A DNA stretch of 51,821 bases from Prevotella sp. UBA746 (GTDB taxonomy: Bacteria > Bacteroidota > Bacteroidia > Bacteroidales > Bacteroidaceae), in contig DBKQ01000052.1 of NCBI GenBank assembly GCA_002298545.1, forward strand, positions 70,256-122,076, written 5' to 3'. Shown here in pieces: positions 1-13,900 of the stretch; position 1 is the first letter of the stretch, and each line of letters starts with the position of its first letter. A program made the translations under genes and the position numbers. Under the pieces are notes generated by a model, which saw only the letters and a program-made list of their open reading frames with translations, did not search any database and was not told the DNA's origin.

Positions 1-1955
1 TGTCTTTTGTTTGGAGAATTGACAATAACCGTTTATCTTTGCCAACAGAAAGATTTGCGGTAGTAAGCTTAGTGCTGGACGTTGTGTCAAAACCGCTATC
101 GTTAGGTAGATTACCTTCTGTTCCAACTTTTTGTATTGTTGGTAAAATAGAAAGTAATTTACCTTTTTCTATTTCAGTAAGCCTGTGATCATAATATCTA
201 TTACCATTATTATCTACTGCAATAGCAGAACGTACAGTATAATCTACATTGCCAATTTTTAAACCGCACACAAAATGCTGATATTCTGATACTGAAGGAT
301 TCTTTTCTTTGTCGTTATTCTCTTCGCTATCAATGAATATACTTTTTCTTATAATCTGAGGTATTGCTGCTACACTCTGCAAATGAGGAATGTCTTTATA
401 ATTGTGCTGTAACACTTCGTTTATACCACCATTATGCCTACCTCTTTGCAACTGTATAGAAATACCTGTATCTTCATTTGTATATGTCCCTTGCAATTTC
501 TTTCCATATTCCAATGCATTTTTCTTATACTGCTTCAAATCATCGGAAGGCGTAATCTCTCTTCCTGTTATCACCACAGGCTTGCTTTCACGGAGCTTTT
601 CTATACGGTCTGCTTTGCTGTCTTTCAGCGAATACCTTATATCATTATTCTCTACAGAAAAATCACCATTATTCTTGTCGGCAGACTTTATCTGATTAGC
701 ATCAAGGGCACAATAAGAAATTCTTGTAGGCTCATAATTGTCATTCACCTCTTCTACAAAGACTGCACCATCATACCCTTTAGACTTTATTTTGTCTGAC
801 ATACCTTCCTCGTCCATGATTCCCCATAGATTATCCTGTGTGTCCATACCTACAATGTATTCCCACCCTGTAACGTCTGTATAAACCTTGTCATAATCGT
901 CTTGTGTCAAATCCATTGGTCTTCTGATATTTAAGAAACAAGATATTACATTGGCTTTACCTCCACGATGTCGAGAAGAATTTCCGGCAAATTCTTCTGC
1001 CAAAGCTCTATCAGGAGTGAAGAAGAAACCTTCAGATTTTACTTTGTCTTCCAATCCCATAATAAAGCGCACGCCTTCCTTTTTCTCAAAAATATTGAAG
1101 TCTGTACTTCTTCCATGATAAACCACTAATGGCTCACCATTTTCATCTATAACTTTAGAAGCACTGTTTGGATTATTTTCCCAATCACCAAACCATTTCT
1201 TAAAATTATTTGTGCGAACCATTGCCCATTGGTCTTCATTCAACTTGGATATATTTCCATTTGGAGCTTTCATGTATGTACCATCCGATTTGGCTGTTTT
1301 GACGATTCTGTTTATCTCATCACGAAGTGAATATTTTTCTGTATTTGCATTTTCTTTGTCTTTTGTTTGGAGAATTGAAATTAGATTACTATCTTTGACA
1401 CCAGATAAAGCATCAGACGTGTTAGGTGCGCCCTCCGTTGGTTTAAAGCTTTGTCTTTGGGAGTCTGACTGATTAATCAAATCTATCAGATTCCCTTTTT
1501 CTATCTTTGTCAGATAGTGGTCATAGTAGCTCTTACCATTTTTTACACCTATTGTAAGTCTTGCCGTGTAATCAACGCCACCAAGTTTTAGCCCAGTTAC
1601 ATAATAACGATAGCTGTCAAACTGTGCATCCTTTTTATATGCAGGCTGTTCATCGATGAAAATTGAATTTTCTATTAGCTTCGGTATTATTGCAATAGAC
1701 TTCAAATGTGCTTCATTACTCATGCTGTGAGCTGTTACTTTCTTTGCACCTTTTTTCGCCAAGGAAACTTTTTCGCCAGTATCTTTGATTACATAATCGC
1801 CTCTAAGCTTATCAAGCAAGTATCTTTGAGCACTTTCCCGATTCAACTCATATTTACCCTTGTATTCATTTCCAGTAATCACCACAGGCTTGCTTTCACG
1901 GAGTTTCTGTATACGGTCTGCTTTGCTGTCTTTCAACGAGAATTTTTCTTCATTA
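1..1955 (-). repeat. LPD3-like, ART, LPD3-like block at the left edge
   Basis: Two related modules (1345-1955 and 1-643) both start with SLKDSKADRI.KLRESKPVVI and end with SILQTKD. Both contain VDYT.R....V..G..YYDH.LT.IEKG, the LPD3-like pattern. Between them is an ART-type module (645-1340) with FKKWFGDWENN, then GEPLVVYHGRSTDF and GFFFTPDRALAEEFAG. The window ends inside the linker of the second copy, so more modules probably follow. Confidence 0.65.
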
Positions 1956-4900
1956 TTTTTTGTGGATTCGGAAGAATTGTCTACATTTGCAGCAGATAAC
2001 TCCTGATTGGATGGATATTGGCGAGGATTGTTCTCACCCAGAAGTGCCATCTGTTCAGGGGTTATTTTTGGATTCTGATATACTATCCTATCATGAATAT
2101 CAGAAATAGCATTCCTTCCAAATATTGTATTTATTGCATTGATCTCCAAATTCCTACCTGCATTTTTAACCTCAGCACTTACAACGACATAAGAACCGTC
2201 TGCAAGTTTCAAAGGTGTATAGAGCCTATATCCTTTTTGCCTTTTCTGCTGGTCATCCTGATAATATTCAGTAATAAGAATCGGATTACTTAAAGCCTGT
2301 GGTATCTGCTTCCATTCTTCTTCGGTAAAGTCATGTTGATTATCCTTACCGAAATGGCGTGATATGACACCATATCTAATTGTAAACTTATTGCCAGTCA
2401 GTCCCAACCTTTTCATAAAGTCTGGAGTATTGGCAACATCAAAGAATTTACGTTTGTATATATTTTCTGCAAAAGTCTTTCCCTTTGAGTATAAAGTATG
2501 AATAGCGTCAAACAACGACTGGTTATTAACGCCCTTCAAAGAATATCGCATATCATCTCCATATAGGAATATCTGGTCTTTCCTTGCCACATCTTCCGTT
2601 TCCTCGGCAAGTGTCTTTCTTCGCTCTTCTGGAGACATACCCATACGGCTCTGAACATTTCGAGCTTCAACCTCACCAGCAAGAGATTGATAATTTTTGA
2701 AATCGTTACTTTCACTTACTGAAGCATTGTATGTTGCTTTGTTCTTCTTTATCAATTCTTTTGCTTCATCATATTTCCCTTCGGCTTTTAAACGTCTTAT
2801 CTCTTGTGCCAAATAATTTACTCTATTTTGAATATCTTTCTTTATAGTAATCTCGTTGCCACCTTGTGCAAAACCCTCCATGCGTTGGATTGCATGCTGT
2901 ATCTCATGGTCAAGAACATTGCTTGCGTTTTCCGTAAACACGCCGTTGTCGTCCGTAAGCAGATAACTGTTCAGCACAATCTCATTTTGGACGTTATTAT
3001 AATGCCCGACTTCACGATAGCCCATATCCTTGAAAACAAGCGGCATCTCCTTTAATTGCGGATATGCTGCCAACAGTTCATCTTTTTCCCTGCCGTCCTC
3101 AAGCATTTCGCCCAAAGTGGCGCGCTCTTCTGTTCCCTTTTTCACAAGCCGCAGACCGTTCCATAGGGAGACATCGCCTGTCTCGTACCGCCATTTGCCG
3201 TCCGCTCCACGTTCCCAGCCTGTAGCCATCTTGATTGCCTTAGCGTCTTTCTTTGCTTCCTCCATCTGTCGGGCAACATTCAAGTTGTCAAGACGTGTGC
3301 TTACTTCTTCCGCCTGGTCAAGATTTGCGGCACCTTTCTTGCCGATAAGCGAATATTTTTCCTTATTATTTTTTGTGGATTCAGAAGAATTGTCTACATT
3401 TGCAGCAGAGTTGAGCGGAGGAGTGGAAAGGCTTTCCACCTTATCATTAGGAGATAACATAATGAGTTCGCCGCCATTTCGTTCAGCTTGTCTTTTTATT
3501 CTCCCAAGATTTCTTTCATCAAGTGTATACCAACCAACGACTTCAACATTATCTTTGTTGTCGTTCACTTCCAATACAGTAATGGGACTCTTCTCATTCA
3601 ACTTTATTGCAACCCAATGATTAGGTTTCTTTGTCGGCTGAGAACGACCAATCAAATCTGTATTATACAACGCATCATTCAAGACCTTACGACTTTCTGC
3701 TGGCGTAAATTTATGGGCATTCCAATTCTTTTCAAAGATGTTTTTCTTTATAATGATTGGTTTACCGTTTGCACCAATTGCAGCATCCACATTTTGAGGT
3801 ATAGGAGGCAGTTGTACATTACGAGTAGCATTTGTAAAATTTCTATCTGTCAAGTCATCAACAGACTTAATTTTATCAAGCTTCAGCGTTCCGTCATCAT
3901 TCAACGGATTGCCTTGGTTATCCACATTGCTTTTCAATGAGTACTTTTCGCCATCGACCTTAGCGTACTGTCCCTCATCCGTATTAATCCATGCCACATC
4001 TGTCAGTGGCACAGTCTTTTCAAACACCTTTCCGCCACCGGCATAGTCGGACGCTTGCATATAAGAAGGAGTTACAAACACGCCATTCTTGATAGCCTTG
4101 CTGCTGTAGATAGTAATCTCACCTGTTTCAAGTGCATCTTGCAACATGTCGTTTGTAATGTCTGGATAAGCAGACCATTCGTCATAGTCATACTTCTCTG
4201 CTTCATTACGAGCTTCCTCAACTGATTCTTCCAATGTCTTTATATCTTCAACTTTTCTGATGCCTGTATGATAATCATCCAACATAGGATTGGTCTTCAA
4301 TATAATATCCAGCTGTGCTTGCTTCCTATCTTCATTTTTCAGTGAATATTTTTCTCCATTTTCCTTTGGGTTCTCAAAATTCCTTACTATATTTGCAGCA
4401 GAAGAGAACTCTCGGTTATGTGTAGCGTCCGCAATTGGAGCGGAAGAGCTTATATAGTCAAGGGTTCTTTTTTTGTCTGTATAGAGCATCTTCCCACTAT
4501 TTATCCAAGACAACACACTATCACCTCTCTTTCCATAGACAGATGTTATAAGGTTTATGTCTTGCACTTCACCTTTATTTATATCTATACTTGCCAAAGC
4601 GTTCTCGCCATTAAGTTGTAGTTCTGTCAATATAGAATAACTACCTTTGTAGCTGCCATCAAATATGGCAATAGGTCTTTGTATTGCATTTGGCAGATCT
4701 TTCAAGTCTGTTGGAGAATACGAATGAACTTTAGCCTTCTTTAGTATTTTATTTCCGTACAATCTTATATCACGGTCAGGAATACCAACACTCTTGAGTG
4801 CAGATGAAGGATTACCATCAGAAAGTATTTCTTTATCTGCATTTTCTCTTGTTAGTCCCTTGAGCTGTTCATTAAACCTGTCATTCACTTCCTTCAGCGA

Positions 4901-7900
4901 ATATTTTTCTCCATTTTCCTTTGAACTTTCAAATTTCCTTACTACATTTGCAGCAGATGAAAGCTCTTCACTTGTTGTGGTTCCAGCATGGGGCTGGAGT
5001 GCCTCGATAAAGTGAAGGGCTTTCTCTTTATCTACATTACTTAGTCTATTTGTATTTATCCAATGAATAATACCACGTTCTCCCTTTGGATACAAGGATG
5101 TTATTTGATTCACTTCAAGAATAACATTATTCTTTCGTTTCTGTTCGGTCGCTCTAATTGCTACGATAAAATTCTTGCCGTCATGTTTTAATTCCGTCAA
5201 TACTATATGATTATTTTTTACAGTACTGTTGAAAATAGCAATAGGATTGGCTATGGCGGTAGGCAAATCCTTTATATCGTTTGCAGAGAACGGATGATTG
5301 TTCTTATACCTTTCATTTGATTTACGAACAAACTTGTCAAAGTCCATCTCTATCTCAGCATCAGCTATTCCACCGTCTTTTAAGAACTGGCTTGAATATC
5401 CCAAATGAAGAACTCGGTCTTTTTGATTTGGATTTTCTATCAACTCTGAAAGTCGTTCATTAAACCTGTCATTCACTTCCTTCAGTGAATATTTTTCTCT
5501 GTTTTCCTTTGGGTTCTCAAAATTCCTTACTATATTTGCAGCAGATAAAAGTTCTGAATTATCTGAGGCTTCCGCAATGGGTGCGGAGAGGTGCAGATAA
5601 TTTAGGGCTTTTTCTTTATCCACATACTTCATCATGTTGTGGTTTATCCAATAAACTACCCCTTTACCATTCTTGCCAAACACACTGCTGACAATATCAA
5701 AGTCTGCTTCTGTTCCTTTACCTAAGTCAATAGTTACAAGGAAATTTCCATTTGCAGTTTTCAACTCCGTAAGGACAGAGCGATTGCCTTCACGTCCCAA
5801 ATTGTTAAACACGGCTATAGGATTCTCCATCGCTAAAGGTAGATTCTTCAGTTCTATTGGTTCAAAACCATGTTTTCTAATCTTCTTTGCAAGTTTACTT
5901 CCATTCAGTCTAATAGGTTTATCAGTTACACCTGCAGTCTTTAATTTGGTTGATGGTCTTCCCAAATCAAATACGAACTTGTCTGCATTCTCTATCGTAA
6001 ACTTATCCAACTGTTCATTGAACCTGTCATTCACTTCCTTCAGCGAATATTTTTCTCCGTTTTCCTTTGAACTTTCAAATTTCCTTACTATATTTGCAGC
6101 AGATAAAAGCTCTTCACTTTTTATTGTGGTTCCATAATGGTTTTGGAGTGCCTCGATAAAGTGGAGAGTTTTTTCTTTGTCTATATTGGTAGCCTTACCT
6201 TGATTAAACCAGTTAATCACGCCCTTAGCATCCTTCGGGAAGAGAGTGGTTATTTTATTTACAGACAACACGATACCACCTTTCCTTTTTTGATTTTCAG
6301 TCTGAACTGCTACAATGAAATTTTTATCCTCTTTCTTCAGCTCAGTCAAGATAACATGTCCATCATTTCGCCCATTCGTATTGTAAAAAACAGAAATAGG
6401 ACGAGCAATAGCCATAGGAAGGTTTTTCACATCAGAAGGATTGAAAGGATGTTCATGTACATATCCTTGCTTAGATTTGCGCATAAGTTTATCAAAATCC
6501 AATTCAATTTCAGCATCAACGATACCTCCATCTTTTAAGAAAGAACTGGATCGTCCCAAGCGAAGAATTTTATCCTTTTGATTTGGATTTTTCACCAACT
6601 CATGCAGCCTTTTGTTAAAATCATCATTCACTTCTTTCAACGAATACCTGCCATCGTCAGCCACCTTTCCATTTTTCAGTTCATTCAGTTGTTTCCGGAT
6701 TCCCATCAGTTCCTGATACTTTGAAATCATATCCTTGTACTCCTGTGTCTGTTGTATCTGTTTCACTACATCTACAGAAGAAGGATTCGTTTTCAACATC
6801 TCACCCATCTTTTCTTGAATATCCTTAGACATGGCAGCATACTCCGCCTTTCTGTTGTTATAGTCGGCAGTCAGTTCGTTTATCCTGGATAGAGTTGTAT
6901 CATTCTCCTTCCTGAAAGTATTCGGGAACTTGCCTACAAGATTCTTCACATTGTCCTCAAACGGTTTGTTTAAGTCAAACAACTTGTAGTTACCCCATTC
7001 CATCTTGTTGTAATACCTTCTCCAATTGTCTGCTGCCTTTTTCTTTTCCATATATTCCGGCACTGCACCTGGTCTATCCATGTTCACGATAGCATACTGA
7101 GAATATTTGTCGGGTCTGTTCTCTTGTGCATAGTTGTATGCATCCTCGGCAGCAGCTCTCTCACTTTCGTTACGAATAGAGAAACGAACCACAGGATGTT
7201 CCAAAAACTCCTCAAAGTTGTTTGGCACGTTATATGTGTCCGACTTAGATGTAATGCTTGTATAGTCAGCAAATGGTTTCAACTTCCGGTTGCTTCTGTC
7301 AAGCCACTTGTCAAAATCCGCCTTCTCAACAGCAGAGATGTTGCCAAGTCCTGTCCATCCTTTTTCATAGTTGGAAAGGTATGCTTCCTTTGCAGCGTTA
7401 AGCGAATCATAGCCATACATCACTTTGTGCTCATCAAACGAACCGTCTTTGTTCACCTGGTCTACTATATACACGGTGCCGTTCCAACTGTCAAGGTCTG
7501 CCTTGTCGTTGATGAACATATCAAGGTGGTCTCCGTCCTTACCGAACTTTCCACGGATGTAGCCGTAGGTGTCGTGCATCTTCTGTTCCCACTCCTTGCC
7601 GTTCTCATCCACACCGGAACGATATGAGCCTTTCGGATTCTCTATGGTATAGTCATAGCCACCAAACTTCACATGACCTTTCTTGTAATTACCACTCTTC
7701 TTCTGTGCATCTGTCGGCTCTGTGTCTGTCTCGTCAATGGCTTTCTGCAAGCGAAGTGAGAATTTTTCTCCGCTTCCCTTTGATGTTTCAGAGAAATTGT
7801 CTACATTTGCAGCAGAAACAGAAGATAAATCCGAAATTTGCGTAGCTTGGCTATTAGCGTCGGTGAATCTTCTGTTTTTTCTTTTCCGAATACTCTGCAT

Positions 7901-10900
7901 AGCCAATTCTTTGCGTCCTGTACGCACCTCCTCGATATAGAAAGTAGTTCCATCATTATATTGCTTAGTGTATATGATAACATCTTGCCCACGTTTGTTT
8001 CGTTCCGTTTCAATACTATCATAATTATCAATAACATCTCCTATATTCTCTATATCATTTTCTGTAATAGGAATTTGACCTTGCAGTTTTTCCCTCTCTG
8101 AAGAATGACGATTCATTGCATGATTAATAGAATTATTGTCAATTGTGTGCTTATAATCCTTTGTTATATTCACACCATGTGCCCTCAAATCGGTTATAAG
8201 TTTATTGCTTGCATAAGATATAGCTTTCTTTATCAGATTACTACCAGTTGTCTTCGTGGCTTCTATTAAGTCTCTTATACTTCCTTGGAAATAACCAAAC
8301 AAAGGTTTCTGATTTTCATCTCTCTTCAGCGAGAATTTTTCTCCGCTTCCCTTTGATGTTTCAGAGAAATTATCTACTTTTGCAGCAGAACCTTCGGTTT
8401 GGGAGAGAGCTGTGTCACCTCCTAACGAAGTAGCGACAGTGTCTGTCCTCTTGTCGTTTGCCGAAGTTTCCTTTTTAAATGCAGTCAATAACCAAGATTT
8501 TCTTTCTCCATCCCAAGTAAGACGAACACTTGCCTTATGGGTATCACTCTCCAAGTTCACACGATTCTTGCTTTTTGAAGTTACGTGCATGTCATCAAGT
8601 ATCTCTTGCAAGTTATCAAGCACTTCTGGATGATACTTTATAAGTTTTGACAAGCCAAACCCATCGCTGTGCCCTGTACCTTCCTTGCCCCATACCAAGT
8701 CTATGTCACCTACATCTTTATGATGAAGTGCAGCTATCGCCTCACCGCTGCCTAACATTCTTAAAAAATCAATTGCAGCTTTTGCTTTTCCCTTAAATTG
8801 GTCGTAAATATTTCCGAATGCACCGACACCTATTGGTTTGATTTCTTTCAGCGAGAACTTTTCATGCTCCGCTATCTGCATATCCTCTGGTTTGAAAATC
8901 ACATAGTTCATATCGCCTTCCTTGGCACCGCCCATAATGGTTCCAGCAGGATATTTTATTCCTGTATAACCAAGAGAAGAGAGAAATTTACTTGCTAATT
9001 TAGGAGTACTAAATATACAAAGAGCCTCATAATAATCACCTACAGTCTTACTACGATCGAACTCTTCAATTGCATCGTTGATGATTTCATCTTCAAAAGA
9101 TTTATCATATCCTTCTTCATCATGGAATCGCTTTTCTGCTTCCTTGTATATCTGAAGTGCCTTAAATTCAGGATCTACGCCTTTTTCTATGTGTTCTCTG
9201 ATTTCTTCTTTTAATTCTGGCTTTGCATCAGCATAATAATCCAAGTAGTTACTTCCGTTATCATCAGGGATATTCACCTCATAGATATTATGATTATCCA
9301 TCAGTTCTGCATAGCTCTTGCCTATCTCCTTTGAAGATGTAACATATCCTCCCCATCCGAAAACTTGATCGCCAGCGCCTTCTCCCATGTGGTCGAAGTC
9401 AAACTCCGTGAAATCTGCACCGCTGCCGTGATATACACGGAGAGAGAACTTTGGAGCATTGGCAATCTCTTGATTTATATTGTTCACCACTTCATCAGTA
9501 ACGGTATCTTCATCCTGTATCTTCTGTGGCTCACGTCCAGCTTTCCTTACAAGTTCCGCTTGCTCTGCTCGTGTCAGTAGCCTATTCACCTTCATTGCGC
9601 CTGTAATGACCCAAGGGTCTGTTTCCGGATTAGGATTCGTGCGATACATATAATATCCGTCAGTCGGCAGATGTTTCAGTCCTGCCAAAGAATGCTGATA
9701 TTTGCCGTTGGCATTAATGCCTTCTGCATGTGCTTCGCCCTGATAGTCCTTGTCGGCTGCATACTCCACCTCTGCAAATACAAAGTTCTTCGGGAACAAA
9801 GTCTTGTTGCCGTCAGCGTCTTTTCTATTGAACTGCAGAGCGTATGGAATGACACCGAGATGCCAACCTGGACGATATGCCAACTTCCCACTTCCGCCCT
9901 GTGTTCCCTTGCCGCCTTGTTTTACTTGCGGTCTTCCGGTCTTGCTTTCACCGGCTATAGGAGCAGCGTCAGCATCGAGCCATACTCCTACTGGTGTTGC
10001 TGCACCATTTGGATTTGCCACCATTGGCGGATATAGTTTGCCGTCTTTGCCAAGCACAAACACCTTATAGCCTATACCTTTTTTCTTTGGTTCTGGCTTC
10101 TGCCGAAGTGAATATGATACTTTTTCATCATTATCCTGCAGATTTTCTTCTGAAATATTTGGATTTTTAAAATCATTCAGTATCTTTGCAAGCGAAAGTC
10201 CTTGATTGGTTTCAGCTTGCATGTGGCTAAAGAGGTGCGCTGAGCTAAGCCAGTCAAGGGCTTTTTCTTTTTCACACCACTTTACAGCATCTTTAAATTG
10301 CTCTGGAGAGAAGTCCAAAAGACGCTTTACTTCTTCCTCTGCGTTCTTGTCATGAATACTACTTACATTGTTCATTTCCACAACATTGCCTTCTGCATCC
10401 AATTCCAAAGCAATAGACAATTTGTTTCCACGAATCTCTGTGTCAGTAATAACCACCATATTTGGCTTGCTTAATCCATGTTTATAAACCAATATCGGTT
10501 TCTGTATTGAATTAACCAAGTCCTTTACATCATCAGATGTCAATGAATGTTGGTTCAGCTTTCTGTTCAGCACCTTTGGAGAGAGCGTTATTTCATCCAC
10601 ATCAACACCACATGCTTTCAGTACCGGAGAAGGTGCCCCTAAGTGCATAAGTCCCTTGTGTGTCTTTTTCTTGAAATTCTCAATCTCGCTGTTGAAGCGT
10701 TCATTTGCATCACGCACACTAAACATTTCTGTATTAGGAGAAACGTTTACCTCCTGTCTTTCTGCTAATCCTGTAGGGTCTTTAAACTCTCCGCTATACA
10801 ACGCTTGTTTAATTGCGCTCACTATATCAGCCAAAGGCTTCCCTTCTGCTTTACGAAGTTTTATGGCATTGTAATAATATTCTACGATATGTGCATTTCC

Positions 10901-13900
10901 ATCATTGGTTATACCTACATTGCTCTTATTTGTTACAACAATACTTATAGCATTATCCTGTCCGTTTATATCAAGATTTGATGAAGTGGCATTATGATCA
11001 CTAATACGTATTGTTACGACATTACCGTTTTTACATTCAAAGTTTGCATATTTGCTTGACTTATCCTTCATGTCAACGTCCAAAGCATCTGCCATTTCAC
11101 CGACAAATGTCTTTGGCTGAGTTGAAGAATTCTTGTATTTTAATATTAAATTATCAATATTTTGTAGTATCTTTGCACCATCAGCACTTGAGATGGCAGT
11201 TAATGACCTTGGATTTATTCCAAGCGAGGCGGTTTCAAGTGCTATTCTTTTCTTTGCGCTTAATTTCTCACCATTGGTTTCTTCTGATTCAGACGATTCA
11301 AATGTCCCATTGGCAGTCCTCACATATACCTGTTCTATTGTTCTGATTGCATTTCTTGCAGCATCAGAATATTCTGTACCAAAGAATGCTGTCTTTACCT
11401 TCAACAGGACATCGTGCATCTTGGCAAGCAGAGGGTGCGACATCTTCAGTGCAAGAGAATGGGCAAGGTTCATGTCATTTATCATCTCACCGATGGCATC
11501 TGCAACTGTTTCTTCTTCATAATAGCTGCGGTCATAACCGGCAAGACCTGCATCTCTGTACCTCTGCTCATTGTCATCAGTCATTCCCTCATACAAATCC
11601 TCGCCATACATATTCTTGACAAGATTTTTCAACTCATCATACATGGCTGGAGATTTCATCTTTATCTCATGCGTCATTTCATGCCCGAAGATAAACTGAA
11701 CGCCCTCAGTAATGGAAGAGTCAAGAGTAAGATATATGGTATTGGTTTCGCTGTTATACCAACCATTACCCTTCATGTCTGTCCTTTGCCATTGTATCTT
11801 GGCACCCATCATCTTAGCTATCCGTTCCAAAGACTTGCGCAACTTCTTGCCAATGACATCATCTACAAGCTTAATGTCATTCACACGATTCTTTTCAACA
11901 AATGCTTGCCTTTCTTCTGGAGTCTGTTCTTCTGTCTCATCCTTTGCTGAGAATGGAGCATCATCAGCTGATGGAGCATCAAACGGCATTTCGGAAGTAT
12001 TGTCTTCCGCTGCATCATCAGACGGAGCTGTATCGGTATCATCTGAAGTTTCACTGTTACCTTCCATGTCGTTGTCGGTATTTTCTGTCGGCTGCTGTTC
12101 TTCCTCTTTTGCCTTCCGTTCTTCAGCATAAGCAAGGTCATCAGCCAGTCGCTTCTGTCCTTCAAGTACTCTTTCCGCTTGTGCTATGCGCATATCCTGG
12201 ATATAGTTTCTCAGTCCAAAAGCCGTTTCCCCACTTGTGATAATATCAATAATTGCATTGCGTACATCCTGGTCTGTAATATCCTGCAAGTTCTCCGGTC
12301 TCTCTTGCCATAGATCATGTGCCAACTTGTCTATTGTTTTTCCTTTGCCTTCCTTGGCAAGGAACCCGGTCTTCGCAAAGTCTGTCCTCGAAAGTCCTGT
12401 TTCTTGTTTTACTCCCTTTGATGTTTCTGTTCCGTCATAGCTAAGGCTATATGGAGCTATATGACTTGCCACATATTCCTCAACGGTATTTGCCGTATCA
12501 TCAAACACGTCAATGCCTGTACCATCATATAGGCGATGAAGAAGCGAACCTACAGTGTCATTGTATAATTGCGCCACTGCTTGTGCATTATCCTTGACAC
12601 TGCTCTTCATGCGGTTAAACTTCCTCCTTGCCTTGTCTATAAGGTTCTGTCTGCCCTCTGGAGTATCTTCTTCCTTGGCAAGCTGTCTTTCATTATAAGC
12701 ATCTGCAACAGCCTTTGCTGAATCATACTTTTCCTGTGCTTCAGCAATTGCCTTGTCTTTTGCATCCTTACTTGCTTTCTGCTCGGCAAAGCTACTACCG
12801 GTCACTTTCCTGTTTGCAGCATTGTCAAGTGCTTTCTTGGATTTTGATACATTGTCGGAGATTATCTGTTCTGCATCTTCCCCAAACTGGGTATCATACA
12901 ATTCTGCCGTCTGTTTTGCCGTCAGCTGAGAGAAGTCGGGATTGCCGTCTTCTTTCATTGGTACTTCCGTTCCGTCTTCAAGTGTAATTTTTTCGCTGTT
13001 CTCTTGCTTGTTTGATTCATTTGATGTACCTTTGCCTTGTGAATCGTTGAGCGCAGCAGTAGACTCTGACTCCTTTGTACCATGAGAGGTTGACGTGGGA
13101 TTGGTAGCGATTCCTTTTTCGACATTGCTTTGGTGTGAAGCGCTGCCAGATTGTTCGCTGCTTAATTGACTCTCATTGGTCGTAACACTTGCGGTTGCAG
13201 CATCCGTATTAGAGGTTTCATTCGCGCCCCTCTCCCAAAGCGTGTCTTTATTTTGTGAATCGTTGGGCGCAGCAAGCTCTGACCCTTCAACACCATGAGA
13301 GGCTGACGTGGGATTGGTGGCGATTCCTTTTTCTTCCTTACTTCTGTTATAATCAATAGCAGTAACAATCCAATTCTTTTTTGTTCCGTCAAAGTTCTTA
13401 CGTATTCCTACACGGAAGCCATTAAGAGAAATGACATATCTATTGTCTGTATCTTGAATCAAACCACCTTTATTGATTACTTCATCAATTATATTGATAG
13501 CATCATCTATGTTTTCAAAGTCTTTGCCTTTACCTATATGCTTCCCGATAATATGAGCCAAGCCCATCTTGTCATTTCCCCACACAAGGTCAATGTCCCC
13601 TACATCATCACGATGGAAAACACCAAGCAAATCTCCGCTCTTATGACTTATCAAGAAGTTGAATGCTTCCTTGACCTTTCCTTTGAACTGATTATATATA
13701 TTTCCAAAAGTACCTTTGCCAATTGGCTGCAAGTTCTCATTCTCACCTCTATCCTCCTCTACAGAAGAGGTTTCAGACCCCTTTCCCGATTCTTTAAGCA
13801 TCTGCTGCCTTTCCTCTTTGTACTCATCAACCGACATCGTTCCCAATGAAACCACGGCAGACTTCTTTACCATCTTTGCTTTCAGGTTGCCTTCATTGTC

